A stretch of DNA of 64,000 nt from JAZDRH01 sp047470865 (GTDB lineage: Bacteria; Pseudomonadota; Gammaproteobacteria; Pseudomonadales; Pseudomonadaceae). Below are positions 1 to 8,087 of this stretch, piece after piece (position 1 is the first letter of the stretch; each line of letters begins with the position of its first letter). Below the pieces are notes generated by a model. That model did no database searches. It was not told the DNA's origin and saw only the letters and a program-made list of their open reading frames with translations. The stretch covers positions 1 to 64,000 of the forward strand of contig NZ_JAZDRH010000004.1 in assembly GCF_047470865.1 (NCBI RefSeq). The letters run 5' to 3'. A program made the translations under genes and the position numbers.

Positions 1-154
1 TCCATAAATATAAAACAACACCATCAATATCAATTTTTATAACACAAGGATCATCAATAAGCTCTCCATCATATGCATAATAGAGTCCAGATATATTATT
101 TAGTTTTTTGCCATTAAATTTATACTTACTTAATTCGCATGCACTTAGTTTCAT
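1..154 (-). CDS. Partial small protein, possible immunity protein of the adjacent toxin
   Basis: An open frame begins at an ATG at 154-152 and runs off the left edge, giving about 51 codons (begins MKLSACELSKYKF, and contains YYAYDGELIDDPCVIKID). A TAAGG ribosome-binding site lies about 8 bases upstream. The start lies 11 bases after the stop of the toxin remnant and is on the same strand, which is the usual place for an immunity gene of a polymorphic toxin. The visible residues are acidic and polar and I recognise no family. The immunity role is inferred from position only. Confidence 0.5.
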   Translation of the reverse strand, partial: MKLSACELSKYKFNGKKLNNISGLYYAYDGELIDDPCVIKIDIDGVVLYLW

Positions 155-165
155 TTATATTTACC

Positions 166-519
166 TTACTTATTAATACTCAATACAGGATGGATAACAT
201 TGTTTTTCAAAGCAGACTGGACGGACTGATTTGAAACACCATCTTTCAAAATGGTAACAAATTGCCCATCTAATCTTGTTACAACAACATTAGAATCTCT
301 TATATGAAATAATACTGCTCCTCTATTACTGCTTTGAGATGTTTTCACTGCTGCCTGCCCTGAAAAATCACCTAATAGAACTTTATCTGGTTTACCTACA
401 ATATCATATATAGTTGAACGAACAGTTTCCCTCGCTTGCGGATCAGACGCTTTTAATCCAAAATCCTGAGCATGTTTTCCTACTTTTTTACCAAACTGGG
501 CATCATCTGGTAATCCCCC
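166..519 (-). pseudogene. 3' remnant of a polymorphic toxin gene (C-terminal toxin domain)
   Basis: Reading back from the TAA at 166, the frame stays open for 118 codons to an in-frame TAG at 522-520. The translation contains DDAQFGKKVGKHAQDFGL, a middle part with TVRSTIYDIVGKPDKV, and the ending NVVVTRLDGQFVTILKDG. This has the look of the C-terminal domain of secreted polymorphic toxins (Rhs, filamentous haemagglutinin and CDI types), where a 'VVVT..DG.FVT' ending is common. There is no normal start or N-terminal carrier: upstream sequence changes abruptly into an IS3-type element at about 515-520. A GTG at 348 could start a 60-residue piece, but homology extends upstream of it, so I call this a 5'-truncated gene. 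The toxin activity is not determined. Confidence 0.6.
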
Positions 520-958
520 CTAAAAATAAAAGGATGCAGAAGTAGAATTTTCTCTTAAAGTATTAGCCGGAGATTCTGTATGAAACCATCTAGATTTACT
601 GATAGCCAGATCATGGTAATCTTGAAACAAGCTGAAGCTGGCACCCCAGTTCCTAACCTTTGCCGTGAAGCATTCCAGTCTTACCTTCAATATCACGCTA
701 TAACAGCCAGTATGAGGCGTAAGGGAAATTGTTTAGATAATGCAGTGGTTGAGCGCTTTTTTAGAAGCTGGAAGTCTGAACAAATTAACTATCGAAGATA
801 TTTGAGTCGACATCAAGCTGTGACAGATATTATTGATTATATAGAGCCCTTTTATAGCCAAGTTAGGCGTCATGCTCATCTAGGAAATATATCTCTAGAC
901 CAATATGAAGCCAAAACCTTAAAAGCTGTTTAATAATGTGTTCCATTTTAGTGGACTA
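516..958 (+). mobile_element. IS3-family remnant, apparently a fusion of two elements
   Basis: The segment begins with a run of C followed by CTAAAAATAAAAGG at about 516-533 and ends with TTCCATTTTAGTGGACTA at about 939-956, which looks like an IS3-type right terminal repeat. The two ends are not inverted copies of each other. Between them lies one reading frame that joins an OrfA start to an OrfB end. The left boundary cuts the toxin gene; the right boundary is near 958, ahead of the pnp terminator. The element lacks the DDE core and cannot transpose alone. Confidence 0.6.
580..933 (+). pseudogene. IS3-family transposase, OrfA start fused to OrfB end
   Basis: A 117-residue frame. Residues 1-30 (MKPSRFTDSQIMVILKQAEA onward to NLCRE) match the start of an IS407-type OrfA, the helix-turn-helix protein. 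From about residue 31 the sequence switches to the C-terminal part of an IS3-type OrfB integrase: residues 44-117 contain RRKGNCLDNAVVERFF, NYRRY, DYIEPFY and RRH..LGNIS..QYE. The final catalytic Glu region (DNAVVERFF) is present, but the first two acidic residues of the DDE triad and most of OrfA are missing. Intact IS407-type OrfB ends differently, with an N..ESFN type motif, so the halves may come from two elements. Non-functional. Confidence 0.7.
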
Positions 959-984
959 TTACAAATACATAATTCAACAGATAT

Positions 985-1016
985 AAAAACGCCGCGGCTA
1001 AGCGCGGCATTTTTAT
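985..1016 (-). terminator. Intrinsic terminator after pnp
   Basis: A 6-bp GC stem (GCCGCG at 991-996, CGCGGC at 1003-1008) with a 6-base loop is flanked by A5 and T5 runs. On the minus strand it gives a hairpin followed by GTTTTTAT, just downstream of the pnp stop codon. Confidence 0.85.
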
Positions 1017-1027
1017 TGTGAGAAAAC

Positions 1028-3148
1028 TTAGGCTTGTTCTTGCGCTAGTTTTTCTTTGGCAGCAGCTACGTCTTTAATAGATAGTTTGATACGGCCGCGG
1101 TTGTCCACGTCCATAACCAATACTTCTACTTGCTCGCCTTCTTTAAGTACGTCAGATACTTTTTCAATGCGCTCTGGGCTGATCATTGAAATATGTACTA
1201 AACCATCTTTGCCTGGGAGGATGTTTACGAAAGCGCCAAAATCAACAATGCGTTCTACTTTGCCCACGTAGATTTTGCCAATTTCTGCTTCAGCAGTAAT
1301 GGCTTCTACGCGTAGTTTTGCAGCTTGCGCGGCTTCTTTGGTTTGGCCAAAAATTTTAACTTCGCCGTTGTCTTCAATATCAATGGAAGCGCCTGTTTCT
1401 TCGCAAATAGAGCGAATGGTTGCACCGCCTTTACCGATAACGTCGCGAATTTTATCTGGATCAATTTTCATCGCAACCATAGTTGGCGCGTTGTCAGATA
1501 ATTCGCTGCGTGAGCTAGCGATAATTTTGTTCATTTCACCAAGAATATGCTGACGCGCAGTATGAGCTTGGTTTAATGCAATCTCCATGATTTCTTCGGT
1601 GATGCCTTGGATTTTGATGTCCATTTGCAGTGCAGTTACGCCTTTAGCGGTACCTGCTACTTTAAAGTCCATGTCACCTAGATGGTCTTCGTCACCTAAA
1701 ATATCGGTTAATACAGCGAACTGCTCGCCTTCTTTAACTAAGCCCATAGCAATACCTGCTACAGGTGCTTTCATAGGCACGCCAGCGTCCATTAGCGCTA
1801 ACGATGCACCACAAACTGATGCCATAGAGCTTGAACCGTTAGATTCAGTAATTTCTGATACAACACGGATGCTGTATGGGAATTCTGTTTCCGCTGGCAA
1901 CATAGCTTGCACGCCACGACGCGCTAAACGGCCGTGACCGATTTCACGACGACCTGTAGCCCCCATGCGACCACATTCACCTACAGAGTATGGAGGGAAG
2001 TTGTAATGCAGCATGAAGGAATCACGGCGCTCACCTTCTAGCGTATCCAGTAACTGCGCATCACGTGCAGTACCTAAAGTAGCCACTACTAGCGCTTGTG
2101 TTTCACCACGTGTGAATAAAGCTGAACCGTGAGTTTTATCTAACACACCAACTTCAATATTTAATGGGCGAACTGTTTGGTTGTCACGACCATCAATACG
2201 TGGTTTGCCCGTTACGATATTTGAACGAACAGTGCGATATTCAATTAAACCGAAGGCGTCTTTAACTTCTTGCACAGAAGGTTTGCCTTCTTCATCACCA
2301 GCAAAACGTGCAACCGTTTGCTCGCGTAGTTCATCGAGGCGGCCATAGCGATCTTGTTTGATGGTAATGGTATAAGCTTGAGAAATAGCTTCACCAAATT
2401 CTGCTTTGATTGCATTTAGCAAAGTTGTATTTTCTGCAGGCGCTGTCCAATCCCATGTTGGTTTAGCTGCTTGCTGCGCAAATTCTTTGATGGCCTTAAT
2501 AGCTACTTGGAATTCTTCGTGAGCAAAGAGCACTGCACCTAACATTTGGTCTTCAGTTAGCTCTTGCGCCTCGGATTCCACCATTAGTACAGCTTCTTCT
2601 GTACCAGCTACAACCATGTCTAAGCTAGAAGACTTTAATTGCTCATACGTTGGGTTGAGCAAATAGCCCATTTCTGGGTGGAAACCAACGCGTGCTGCGC
2701 CAATAGGGCCGCTAAATGGAATACCTGAAACTGCTAATGCCGCTGAAGTACCAATCATTGCAGCGATATCTGGATCTGTCTTTTTGCTGGTTGAAACAAC
2801 GGTACAAACAACCTGTACTTCGTTGGTAAAACCTTCTGGGAATAATGGACGAATAGGACGATCAATCAGACGAGACGTTAAAGTCTCTTTTTCTGATGGA
2901 CGTGCTTCACGCTTAAAGAAACCGCCAGGAATTTTACCAGCAGCATAAGTTTTTTCTTGGTAGTGCACTGATAATGGGAAGAAGTCTTGCCCTACAACGG
3001 CGTTTTTTGCGCCTACAACTGTTACTAAAACACTAACGTCATTATCTACGCTAACTAAAACGGCACCTGTCGCTTGACGCGCAATACGGCCAGTTTCAAG
3101 AGTGATGGTCGATTGACCAAATTTAAATTGTTTAATCACCGGATTCAC
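1028..3148 (-). CDS. pnp: Polyribonucleotide nucleotidyltransferase (PNPase)
   Basis: 3'-5' phosphorolytic exoribonuclease, a core of the RNA degradosome in the cytoplasm. The 706-residue product has two RNase PH-like domains (roughly residues 10-225 and 305-535) joined by a helical linker, then a KH domain (about 550-610, with the GKGG loop in VIGKGGATIRSI) and an S1 domain (about 615-690, VGKVERIVDFGAFV). Length fits the family (700-711). I start at GTG 3148-3146, giving (M)NPVIKQFKFGQS as in other pseudomonads, because AGAAGGA lies about 8 bases upstream; an upstream ATG at 3196 would add 16 non-conserved residues. Lies downstream of rpsO in the same direction, with a long hairpin between them. 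Confidence 0.98.
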   Translation of the reverse strand: MNPVIKQFKFGQSTITLETGRIARQATGAVLVSVDNDVSVLVTVVGAKNAVVGQDFFPLSVHYQEKTYAAGKIPGGFFKREARPSEKETLTSRLIDRPIRPLFPEGFTNEVQVVCTVVSTSKKTDPDIAAMIGTSAALAVSGIPFSGPIGAARVGFHPEMGYLLNPTYEQLKSSSLDMVVAGTEEAVLMVESEAQELTEDQMLGAVLFAHEEFQVAIKAIKEFAQQAAKPTWDWTAPAENTTLLNAIKAEFGEAISQAYTITIKQDRYGRLDELREQTVARFAGDEEGKPSVQEVKDAFGLIEYRTVRSNIVTGKPRIDGRDNQTVRPLNIEVGVLDKTHGSALFTRGETQALVVATLGTARDAQLLDTLEGERRDSFMLHYNFPPYSVGECGRMGATGRREIGHGRLARRGVQAMLPAETEFPYSIRVVSEITESNGSSSMASVCGASLALMDAGVPMKAPVAGIAMGLVKEGEQFAVLTDILGDEDHLGDMDFKVAGTAKGVTALQMDIKIQGITEEIMEIALNQAHTARQHILGEMNKIIASSRSELSDNAPTMVAMKIDPDKIRDVIGKGGATIRSICEETGASIDIEDNGEVKIFGQTKEAAQAAKLRVEAITAEAEIGKIYVGKVERIVDFGAFVNILPGKDGLVHISMISPERIEKVSDVLKEGEQVEVLVMDVDNRGRIKLSIKDVAAAKEKLAQEQA

Positions 3149-3244
3149 GGATTTTTCCTTCTCTTTATTTACCCTTGGGGGAATCGCTAGAAACATAAGG
3201 TATCGACCTTAGTGCCCCTAAAATACTGCCTTAACAAGCACGAA

Positions 3245-3284
3245 GCCCGAAGCCAATAGCACAAGTACTATTGAAGCTTCGGGC
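3245..3284 (-). promoter_or_regulatory. Long hairpin in the rpsO-pnp spacer, candidate RNase III processing site
   Basis: GCCCGAAGC (3245-3253) pairs with GCTTCGGGC (3276-3284), and CAATAG (3254-3259) pairs with CTATTG (3268-3273), separated by a 2-base bulge. No T run follows on the minus strand, so it is not an ordinary terminator. In E. coli the pnp leader holds a hairpin cut by RNase III, the basis of PNPase autoregulation; this hairpin sits in the equivalent place. Function is inferred. Confidence 0.6.
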
Positions 3285-3315
3285 CCCGTTCATCGCAAAA
3301 GCAACGTTAATTATA

Positions 3316-3585
3316 TTAACGACGTAAGCCTAAACGTGCGATTAAGTTGCTGTAACGTGCTAGTTCTTTACCTTTTAGGTAGTCTAGTAGTTTACGGCGT
3401 TGGTTAACCATGCGAATTAAACCACGACGTGAGTGGTGGTCTTTTTTGTTCGCTTTGAAGTGGTCTTGTAGCTTGTTGATGTTGAAAGTCAACAAAGCAA
3501 CCTGTACTTCAGGTGAACCAGTATCGCCTGCAGCTTGTTGATAATCTGCAACGATTTGAGCTTTTTCTGCTGCGCTAAGTGCCAT
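3316..3585 (-). CDS. rpsO: 30S ribosomal protein S15
   Basis: Binds the central domain of 16S rRNA and helps assemble the 30S platform. The 89-residue product (MALSAAEKAQIVADYQ...NLIARLGLRR) matches the family length and contains the conserved TGSPEVQVALLT, DHHSRRGL and RRKLLDYLK blocks. The start is the ATG at 3585-3583, preceded by AGAAGGAG; a longer frame reaching 3681 has no conservation. The gene precedes pnp and follows truB in the same direction, as in most proteobacteria. Confidence 0.98.
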   Translation of the reverse strand: MALSAAEKAQIVADYQQAAGDTGSPEVQVALLTFNINKLQDHFKANKKDHHSRRGLIRMVNQRRKLLDYLKGKELARYSNLIARLGLRR

Positions 3586-3610
3586 GTTAGGGCTCCTTCT
3601 ATGGACAGGC

Positions 3611-3625
3611 CAAGACAATGTCTTG
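3611..3625 (-). promoter_or_regulatory. Dyad in the rpsO leader
   Basis: CAAGAC-AAT-GTCTTG is a perfect 6-bp dyad, about 25 bases upstream of the rpsO start and downstream of the candidate promoter, so it would be in the mRNA leader. S15 represses its own mRNA in several bacteria through leader structure. Whether this hairpin takes part is unknown. Confidence 0.35.
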
Positions 3626-3630
3626 TGTTT

Positions 3631-3658
3631 AAAATAAAGGATTAACCGTGCCTGCCAA
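3631..3658 (-). promoter_or_regulatory. Candidate sigma-70 promoter for rpsO
   Basis: On the minus strand, TTGGCA (3658-3653) and TATTTT (3636-3631) are separated by 16 bases. The -35 match is good and the -10 is moderate. It would start transcription within the rpsO leader, after truB. Confidence 0.45.
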
Positions 3659-3700
3659 CAGCTATCCTCATCTATACGCAAGTTGCTTATCGCAACCTGC

Positions 3701-4624
3701 CTATTTTGACTGAATTAGTCGCTTAGGTGCAACTAATCCGTCGTCATTCATTTCACCAATGCCAATAAACTGTGCTTGATGATTATACACGCGCACCATA
3801 CCAAAGCGAGGTGCTTGATTGCCTCTTACAGGTTGACCGTGCAGCCAATAATAACTGCTATGCTCGGTTAACTCTACAATCGGCCAGTGTGTTAAGCCAC
3901 AATCCGACGGCAATAAAAACTGATCTAATGCTTCGCTGTCTTGTTGCTCTTGCAATGCTATAAGTTTTTCCAAACTAATAGCTTGGCTAATATCAAAAGG
4001 ACCTGCTTGTGTACGACGCAACTCAGCTACATGAGCGCCACAACCTAATTGCGCGCCAATATCTTCCACTAAACTACGAATATAAGTGCCTTTGCTACAC
4101 GCCACACTTAATTTTACTTTGTCACCATTTACAGCTAACAGTTCAAGCTTGCTAATAGTAACGTCACGTGCTTCTCGCTCTACTGTTTCACCATTGCGTG
4201 CTAGTTTATATAGCGGTTGCCCGTCTTTTTTCAAGGCAGAGTACATAGGTGGAACTTGTTTAATAGCACCACGAAATGCAGGTAGTACAGATTCAATATC
4301 TGCTTGCGTTACAGAGACGGGCTTGCGCTCAAGCACTTCACCTTCTGCATCTGCAGTGGTCGTAGTGACACCCAACTGCATTACTGTTTCATAGCATTTG
4401 TCAGCATCTAACAAATAACGCGAAAATTTAGTGGCCTCGCCAAAACACAGTGGCAAAACACCGGTAGCCAATGGATCAAGACTACCTGTATGCCCACCTT
4501 TTTCAGCATTTAGCAACCAGCGTACTTTTTGCAAGGCAGCATTGGAGCTAAAACCTAAGGGTTTATCCAAAATAATGACGCCGCTAACTGCACGACGTTT
4601 ACGTTTAACCTGTTGTTGCGCCAC
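3701..4624 (-). CDS. truB: tRNA pseudouridine(55) synthase
   Basis: Isomerises U55 to pseudouridine in the T-loop of tRNAs. The 307-residue product has the TruB catalytic block HTGSLDPLATGVLP with the nucleophile Asp at residue 50, followed by the KxF and Y..(V)MQLG blocks, and KKDGQPLYKLAR further on, plus a C-terminal PUA-like part. The start is GTG 4624-4622, 3 bases after the rbfA stop, with GAGGAGT from the end of rbfA as ribosome-binding site, which suggests coupled translation. Part of the rimP-nusA-infB-rbfA-truB-rpsO-pnp run. Confidence 0.97.
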   Translation of the reverse strand: MAQQQVKRKRRAVSGVIILDKPLGFSSNAALQKVRWLLNAEKGGHTGSLDPLATGVLPLCFGEATKFSRYLLDADKCYETVMQLGVTTTTADAEGEVLERKPVSVTQADIESVLPAFRGAIKQVPPMYSALKKDGQPLYKLARNGETVEREARDVTISKLELLAVNGDKVKLSVACSKGTYIRSLVEDIGAQLGCGAHVAELRRTQAGPFDISQAISLEKLIALQEQQDSEALDQFLLPSDCGLTHWPIVELTEHSSYYWLHGQPVRGNQAPRFGMVRVYNHQAQFIGIGEMNDDGLVAPKRLIQSK

Positions 4625-4627
4625 AAG

Positions 4628-5020
4628 TTACTCCTCGTCATCAGCCACTGGCTGGTGGCGACGATCAGCCGCTACGGCCTTTTCAATCAGCGCCGACAAG
4701 TGAGCGCCTTGAGTGACTGTTGCATCATAATGAAAGTGCAACTGAGGCACGCTGCGCAATTTCATTACTTTGCCTAGTAACGAACGCAAAAAGCCTGCTG
4801 AATCATTTAAAACAATTAAGTTTTGCTTAATTTGCTCAGGCGTATTTTCACCCATGATGGTGACAAAGACTTTTGCATGACCAATATCGCGCGTAACGTC
4901 AACCCCCGTAACTGTAACAAAGCCCAAACGAGGGTCTTTTACTTCACGTGAAATCAACATGGCTAATTCACGCTGAATTTGGTCGCCTACACGCTGAGTA
5001 CGACTGTATTGTTTAGCCAT
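4628..5020 (-). CDS. rbfA: 30S ribosome-binding factor A
   Basis: Small KH-fold protein that binds free 30S subunits and helps 16S rRNA 5'-end maturation and cold adaptation. The 130-residue product contains RTQRVGDQIQRELA, EVKDPRLGFVTVT, and L.LR..P.L.F.YD, all conserved in RbfA. The acidic tail (VADDEE) is typical. The ribosome-binding site is weak (GAGA). Lies between infB and truB, the classic position; a hairpin precedes it at 5084-5124. Confidence 0.96.
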   Translation of the reverse strand: MAKQYSRTQRVGDQIQRELAMLISREVKDPRLGFVTVTGVDVTRDIGHAKVFVTIMGENTPEQIKQNLIVLNDSAGFLRSLLGKVMKLRSVPQLHFHYDATVTQGAHLSALIEKAVAADRRHQPVADDEE

Positions 5021-5071
5021 AAAATTTTCTCAAAGAATAAAGCCAGGCTTTATTGTAAATTTCATTCGTAT

Positions 5072-5124
5072 AAAAACACTAAACGGCAAGTTCAGGTGAG
5101 CGGTTAAACTCAGTGAACTTGCCG
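5072..5124 (-). terminator. Hairpin with T-rich tail between infB and rbfA
   Basis: CGGCAAGTTCA (5084-5094) is a perfect 11-bp inverted match to TGAACTTGCCG (5114-5124). On the minus strand the stem is followed by TTTAGTGTTTTTATA. The T run is broken, so it may only partly stop transcription and set the ratio of infB to the downstream genes. Confidence 0.6.
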
Positions 5125-5143
5125 CTTAATGATAGCTTAGCGA

Positions 5144-8059
5144 TTAGAGAGAACGTGCAACTTCGACTTTCTCATAAACTTCGATCTTATCGCCAACTTT
5201 CACATCATTGTAGCTCTTAACGCCAATACCACATTCCATGCCATTACGTACTTCTGCAACGTCATCTTTAAAGCGGCGTAGAGATTCTAGCTCGCCTTCA
5301 AAGATGACAACATCGTCACGTAATACACGGATTGGGCGGTTACGGTGAACAACACCTTCAACCACCATACAGCCTGCAATAGCGCCAAGTTTTGGCGAAC
5401 GGAATACATCACGTACTTCTGCCACACCAAGAATTTGCTCGCGAATATCGCTGCCAAGCATACCAGACAAGGCTTTTTTCACGTCTTCGATGATGTCGTA
5501 AATAATGTTGTAATAGCGCATATCTAAATGCTCAGTTTCAACAATTTTACGCGCACCAGCATCAGCACGTACGTTAAAGCCGAAGATAACTGCGTTTGAA
5601 GCCAAGGCTAAGTTAGCATCACTTTCAGTAATACCACCTACACCGCCAGCAACCACATTCACTTGTACTTCATCATTACCAAGGTCTGCTAATGAGCCTT
5701 GCAATGCTTCAAGCGTACCGCGAACGTCTGCTTTAAGAACGATGTTGAGTGTTTTCTTCTCTTCTTGCCCCATGCTTTCGAAAATATTTTCCAATTTACC
5801 AGCATGTGCACGGGCGAGCTTAACTTCACGGAACTTGCCTTGGCGGAAGAGTGCAACTTCACGTGCTTTTTTCTCATCCGTAATAACAGAAACTTCATCG
5901 CCTGCTTCTGGTGTGCCATCAAGACCTAAAATCTCAACAGGAATAGAAGGGCCAGCTTCTTTAATCGCTTTACCGTTTTCATCAAGCATTGCACGTACGC
6001 GACCGTAGTGCACGCCTACCAGCACCATATCGCCTTGGCGTAAAGTACCGTTTTGTACGAGCACTGAAGCTACTGGGCCACGGCCTTTATCTAGACGTGA
6101 TTCAATTACAACACCACGTCCAGTCGCGCTTGGGATTGCAGTTAGCTCAAGCACTTCAGATTGAAGCAGTACAGACTCTAACAATTCATCAATGCCCGTA
6201 CCCTGCTTAGCAGATACATGAACAAACTGCGTATCGCCACCCCATTCTTCTGGGATAACTTCGTACTGTGCTAGATCATTTTTGATGCGATCTGGGTCTG
6301 CTTCTGGTTTATCAATTTTGTTCACTGCAACAATTACTGGAACACCAGCCGCTTTAGCATGTTGAATCGCTTCTACGGTTTGTGGCATCACACCATCATC
6401 GGCAGCTACTACAAGAATGACGATATCCGTTGCCTGTGCGCCACGTGCACGCATTGCTGTAAAGGCAGCATGGCCTGGAGTATCTAAGAAGGTGATCATG
6501 TCACCGCCTGTAGTTTTAACGTGGTAAGCACCAATATGCTGAGTAATACCACCGGCTTCGCCAGTCGCTACTTTTGTGCGGCGAATGTAGTCAAGCAGTG
6601 AGGTTTTACCATGGTCAACGTGGCCCATTACCGTAACTACAGGTGCACGGTTAACTGCTTCACCTTCAAGTTTTAATGATTCAGCTAAACGCTCTTCAAT
6701 CACATTGTCACTCACACGTTTAACCTTGTGTCCCATTTCCTCAGCAACAAGAATAGCTGTGTCTTGGTCTAACACTTGGTTAATGGTAACGGGTGAGCCT
6801 AGTTTGAACATAAACTTAACAACATCAGCACCTTTCGCTGACATTTGTTGAGCTAGTTCAGATACAGTGATCGTTTCACCAATTTGCACTTCACGTACAA
6901 TAGGTCCAGTTGGCGTTTGGAAACCATGCTCATTACGTGATTTTTTAGACTTAGAACGGCCACCACGTCCGCGGCGAGACATCATGCCATCTTCATCTTC
7001 CACATTAATGCGTGATGTTGATGCAACTTTGCCTTTACTCACAGCTGAACGACCTTTACGCTCATCGCGACGATCATCATCCACTTCACGCTTACGACGT
7101 GGTTCTTCACGACGACGCTGTTCTGTTGGTAGAGGCACATCAGCTGGGGCTACACTCACAGAGAGAATAGAGGATGCATTACCACCACGTGGCGCTTTAT
7201 TGACGCTCACTGACTTAACTGCATCTCTTGGTTCACGCTGTGGACGATCACCGCGAGGCTGTCTATCAGTTTGCGGACGATCGTTACGTGCTGGACGCTC
7301 GCCTTGCGGACGCTCGCCACGTGCTGGGCGTTCACCTTGCGGACGCTCGCCACGTGCTGGGCGTTCACCTTGCGGACGCTCGCCTCGTGCTGGACGCTCG
7401 CCTTGTGGGCGGTCACCACGTGCTGGACGCTCACCACGTGCTTGTCTTTCACCCTGAGGGCGATCAGTACGCGATTGACGCTCGCCTTGCGGACGATCAC
7501 CACGCGGCTTACGCTCAGCTTTAGCAGGCTTATCTTCTTCTGCTACAGGCTTAGAGATAGCCACTTTTTTAATCGTTGGTGCTTCTTGAGCTTTTTTCTG
7601 CGCTTGTTGACGCTCACGCTCAGCAGCGCGTTCTTTAGCTTTTTCTTCTTCAGCTTTAGCACGTGCTTTAGCTTCAACTTGTTCGCGTTCTGCTTCAATA
7701 CGTGCAGCCTCTTTATCAGCAGCTTCACGTTTAGCATTATCTTCACGACGTTTTTCCGCCTCAGGATCAACCTCTCCTTCTGGCTTCACATAGGTACGTG
7801 TTTTTTTCACTTGCACACTAATAGTTGATTTGCTGCCTGGTGTGCGAATAGTACTGTTACTTTTACGTTGCAAGGTAATTTTACGACCTTTATCAGCATC
7901 ACCTGTTTGTAAAAAACTCAATAATGTTTGTTTGTCTGTATTACTTACTACTTGATCAGCACTTTTATGTGCTAATCCAGCATCGCGCATTTGCTCAAGC
8001 AAGCGCTCTACTGATGTATTGACCTCTTTGGCCAAATCTTTAACCGTGACTTGCGTCAT
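5144..8059 (-). CDS. infB: Translation initiation factor IF-2
   Basis: GTPase that places fMet-tRNA on the 30S subunit and promotes subunit joining. The 971-residue product has an IF2 N-terminal domain (1-50), a long charged linker (about 90-390) that includes Ala/Lys/Glu coiled-coil-like sequence and an Arg/Gly/Pro repeat, a second N-terminal-type domain (about 390-440), and the G domain with GHVDHGKT at 479-486, DTPGH and NKID. The C-terminal half holds the beta-barrel and fMet-tRNA-binding domains. The start is preceded by GAGGAGA. Lies between nusA and rbfA. The GERPARGERPQ repeat in the linker is unusual. Confidence 0.98.
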   Translation of the reverse strand: MTQVTVKDLAKEVNTSVERLLEQMRDAGLAHKSADQVVSNTDKQTLLSFLQTGDADKGRKITLQRKSNSTIRTPGSKSTISVQVKKTRTYVKPEGEVDPEAEKRREDNAKREAADKEAARIEAEREQVEAKARAKAEEEKAKERAAERERQQAQKKAQEAPTIKKVAISKPVAEEDKPAKAERKPRGDRPQGERQSRTDRPQGERQARGERPARGDRPQGERPARGERPQGERPARGERPQGERPARGERPQGERPARNDRPQTDRQPRGDRPQREPRDAVKSVSVNKAPRGGNASSILSVSVAPADVPLPTEQRRREEPRRKREVDDDRRDERKGRSAVSKGKVASTSRINVEDEDGMMSRRGRGGRSKSKKSRNEHGFQTPTGPIVREVQIGETITVSELAQQMSAKGADVVKFMFKLGSPVTINQVLDQDTAILVAEEMGHKVKRVSDNVIEERLAESLKLEGEAVNRAPVVTVMGHVDHGKTSLLDYIRRTKVATGEAGGITQHIGAYHVKTTGGDMITFLDTPGHAAFTAMRARGAQATDIVILVVAADDGVMPQTVEAIQHAKAAGVPVIVAVNKIDKPEADPDRIKNDLAQYEVIPEEWGGDTQFVHVSAKQGTGIDELLESVLLQSEVLELTAIPSATGRGVVIESRLDKGRGPVASVLVQNGTLRQGDMVLVGVHYGRVRAMLDENGKAIKEAGPSIPVEILGLDGTPEAGDEVSVITDEKKAREVALFRQGKFREVKLARAHAGKLENIFESMGQEEKKTLNIVLKADVRGTLEALQGSLADLGNDEVQVNVVAGGVGGITESDANLALASNAVIFGFNVRADAGARKIVETEHLDMRYYNIIYDIIEDVKKALSGMLGSDIREQILGVAEVRDVFRSPKLGAIAGCMVVEGVVHRNRPIRVLRDDVVIFEGELESLRRFKDDVAEVRNGMECGIGVKSYNDVKVGDKIEVYEKVEVARSL
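7278..7409 (-). repeat. 33-bp tandem repeat inside infB, four units
   Basis: Units at 7278-7310, 7311-7343, 7344-7376 and 7377-7409 each encode about GERPARGERPQ. The middle two units are identical at DNA level; the outer two differ at a few bases. Diverged half-units continue on both sides (to about 7200 and 7500). The repeat keeps the reading frame and expands the disordered IF-2 linker. Confidence 0.85.
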
Positions 8060-8087
8060 GCTCTTTTCTCCTCAGGCCGCAACTTGC

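Noticed and set aside
1056..1937. Three plus-strand frames opposite pnp
   Set aside because: Antisense shadows of a certain gene; low-complexity Ser/Ile-rich translations with no family.
3586..3681. N-terminal extension of rpsO
   Set aside because: S15 begins MALSAAEK in relatives; the strong ribosome-binding site AGAAGGAG precedes that ATG.
7278..7409. Regular 33-bp repeats that could suggest a CRISPR array
   Set aside because: The units are contiguous without unique spacers and encode GERPARGERPQ in the infB frame.
6867..7457. Long plus-strand open frame (196 codons) opposite infB, rich in Arg, Ser and Gly
   Set aside because: It is the mirror of the infB repeat region, where skewed codon use removes stops. 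No ribosome-binding site or homology; infB is certain on the other strand.
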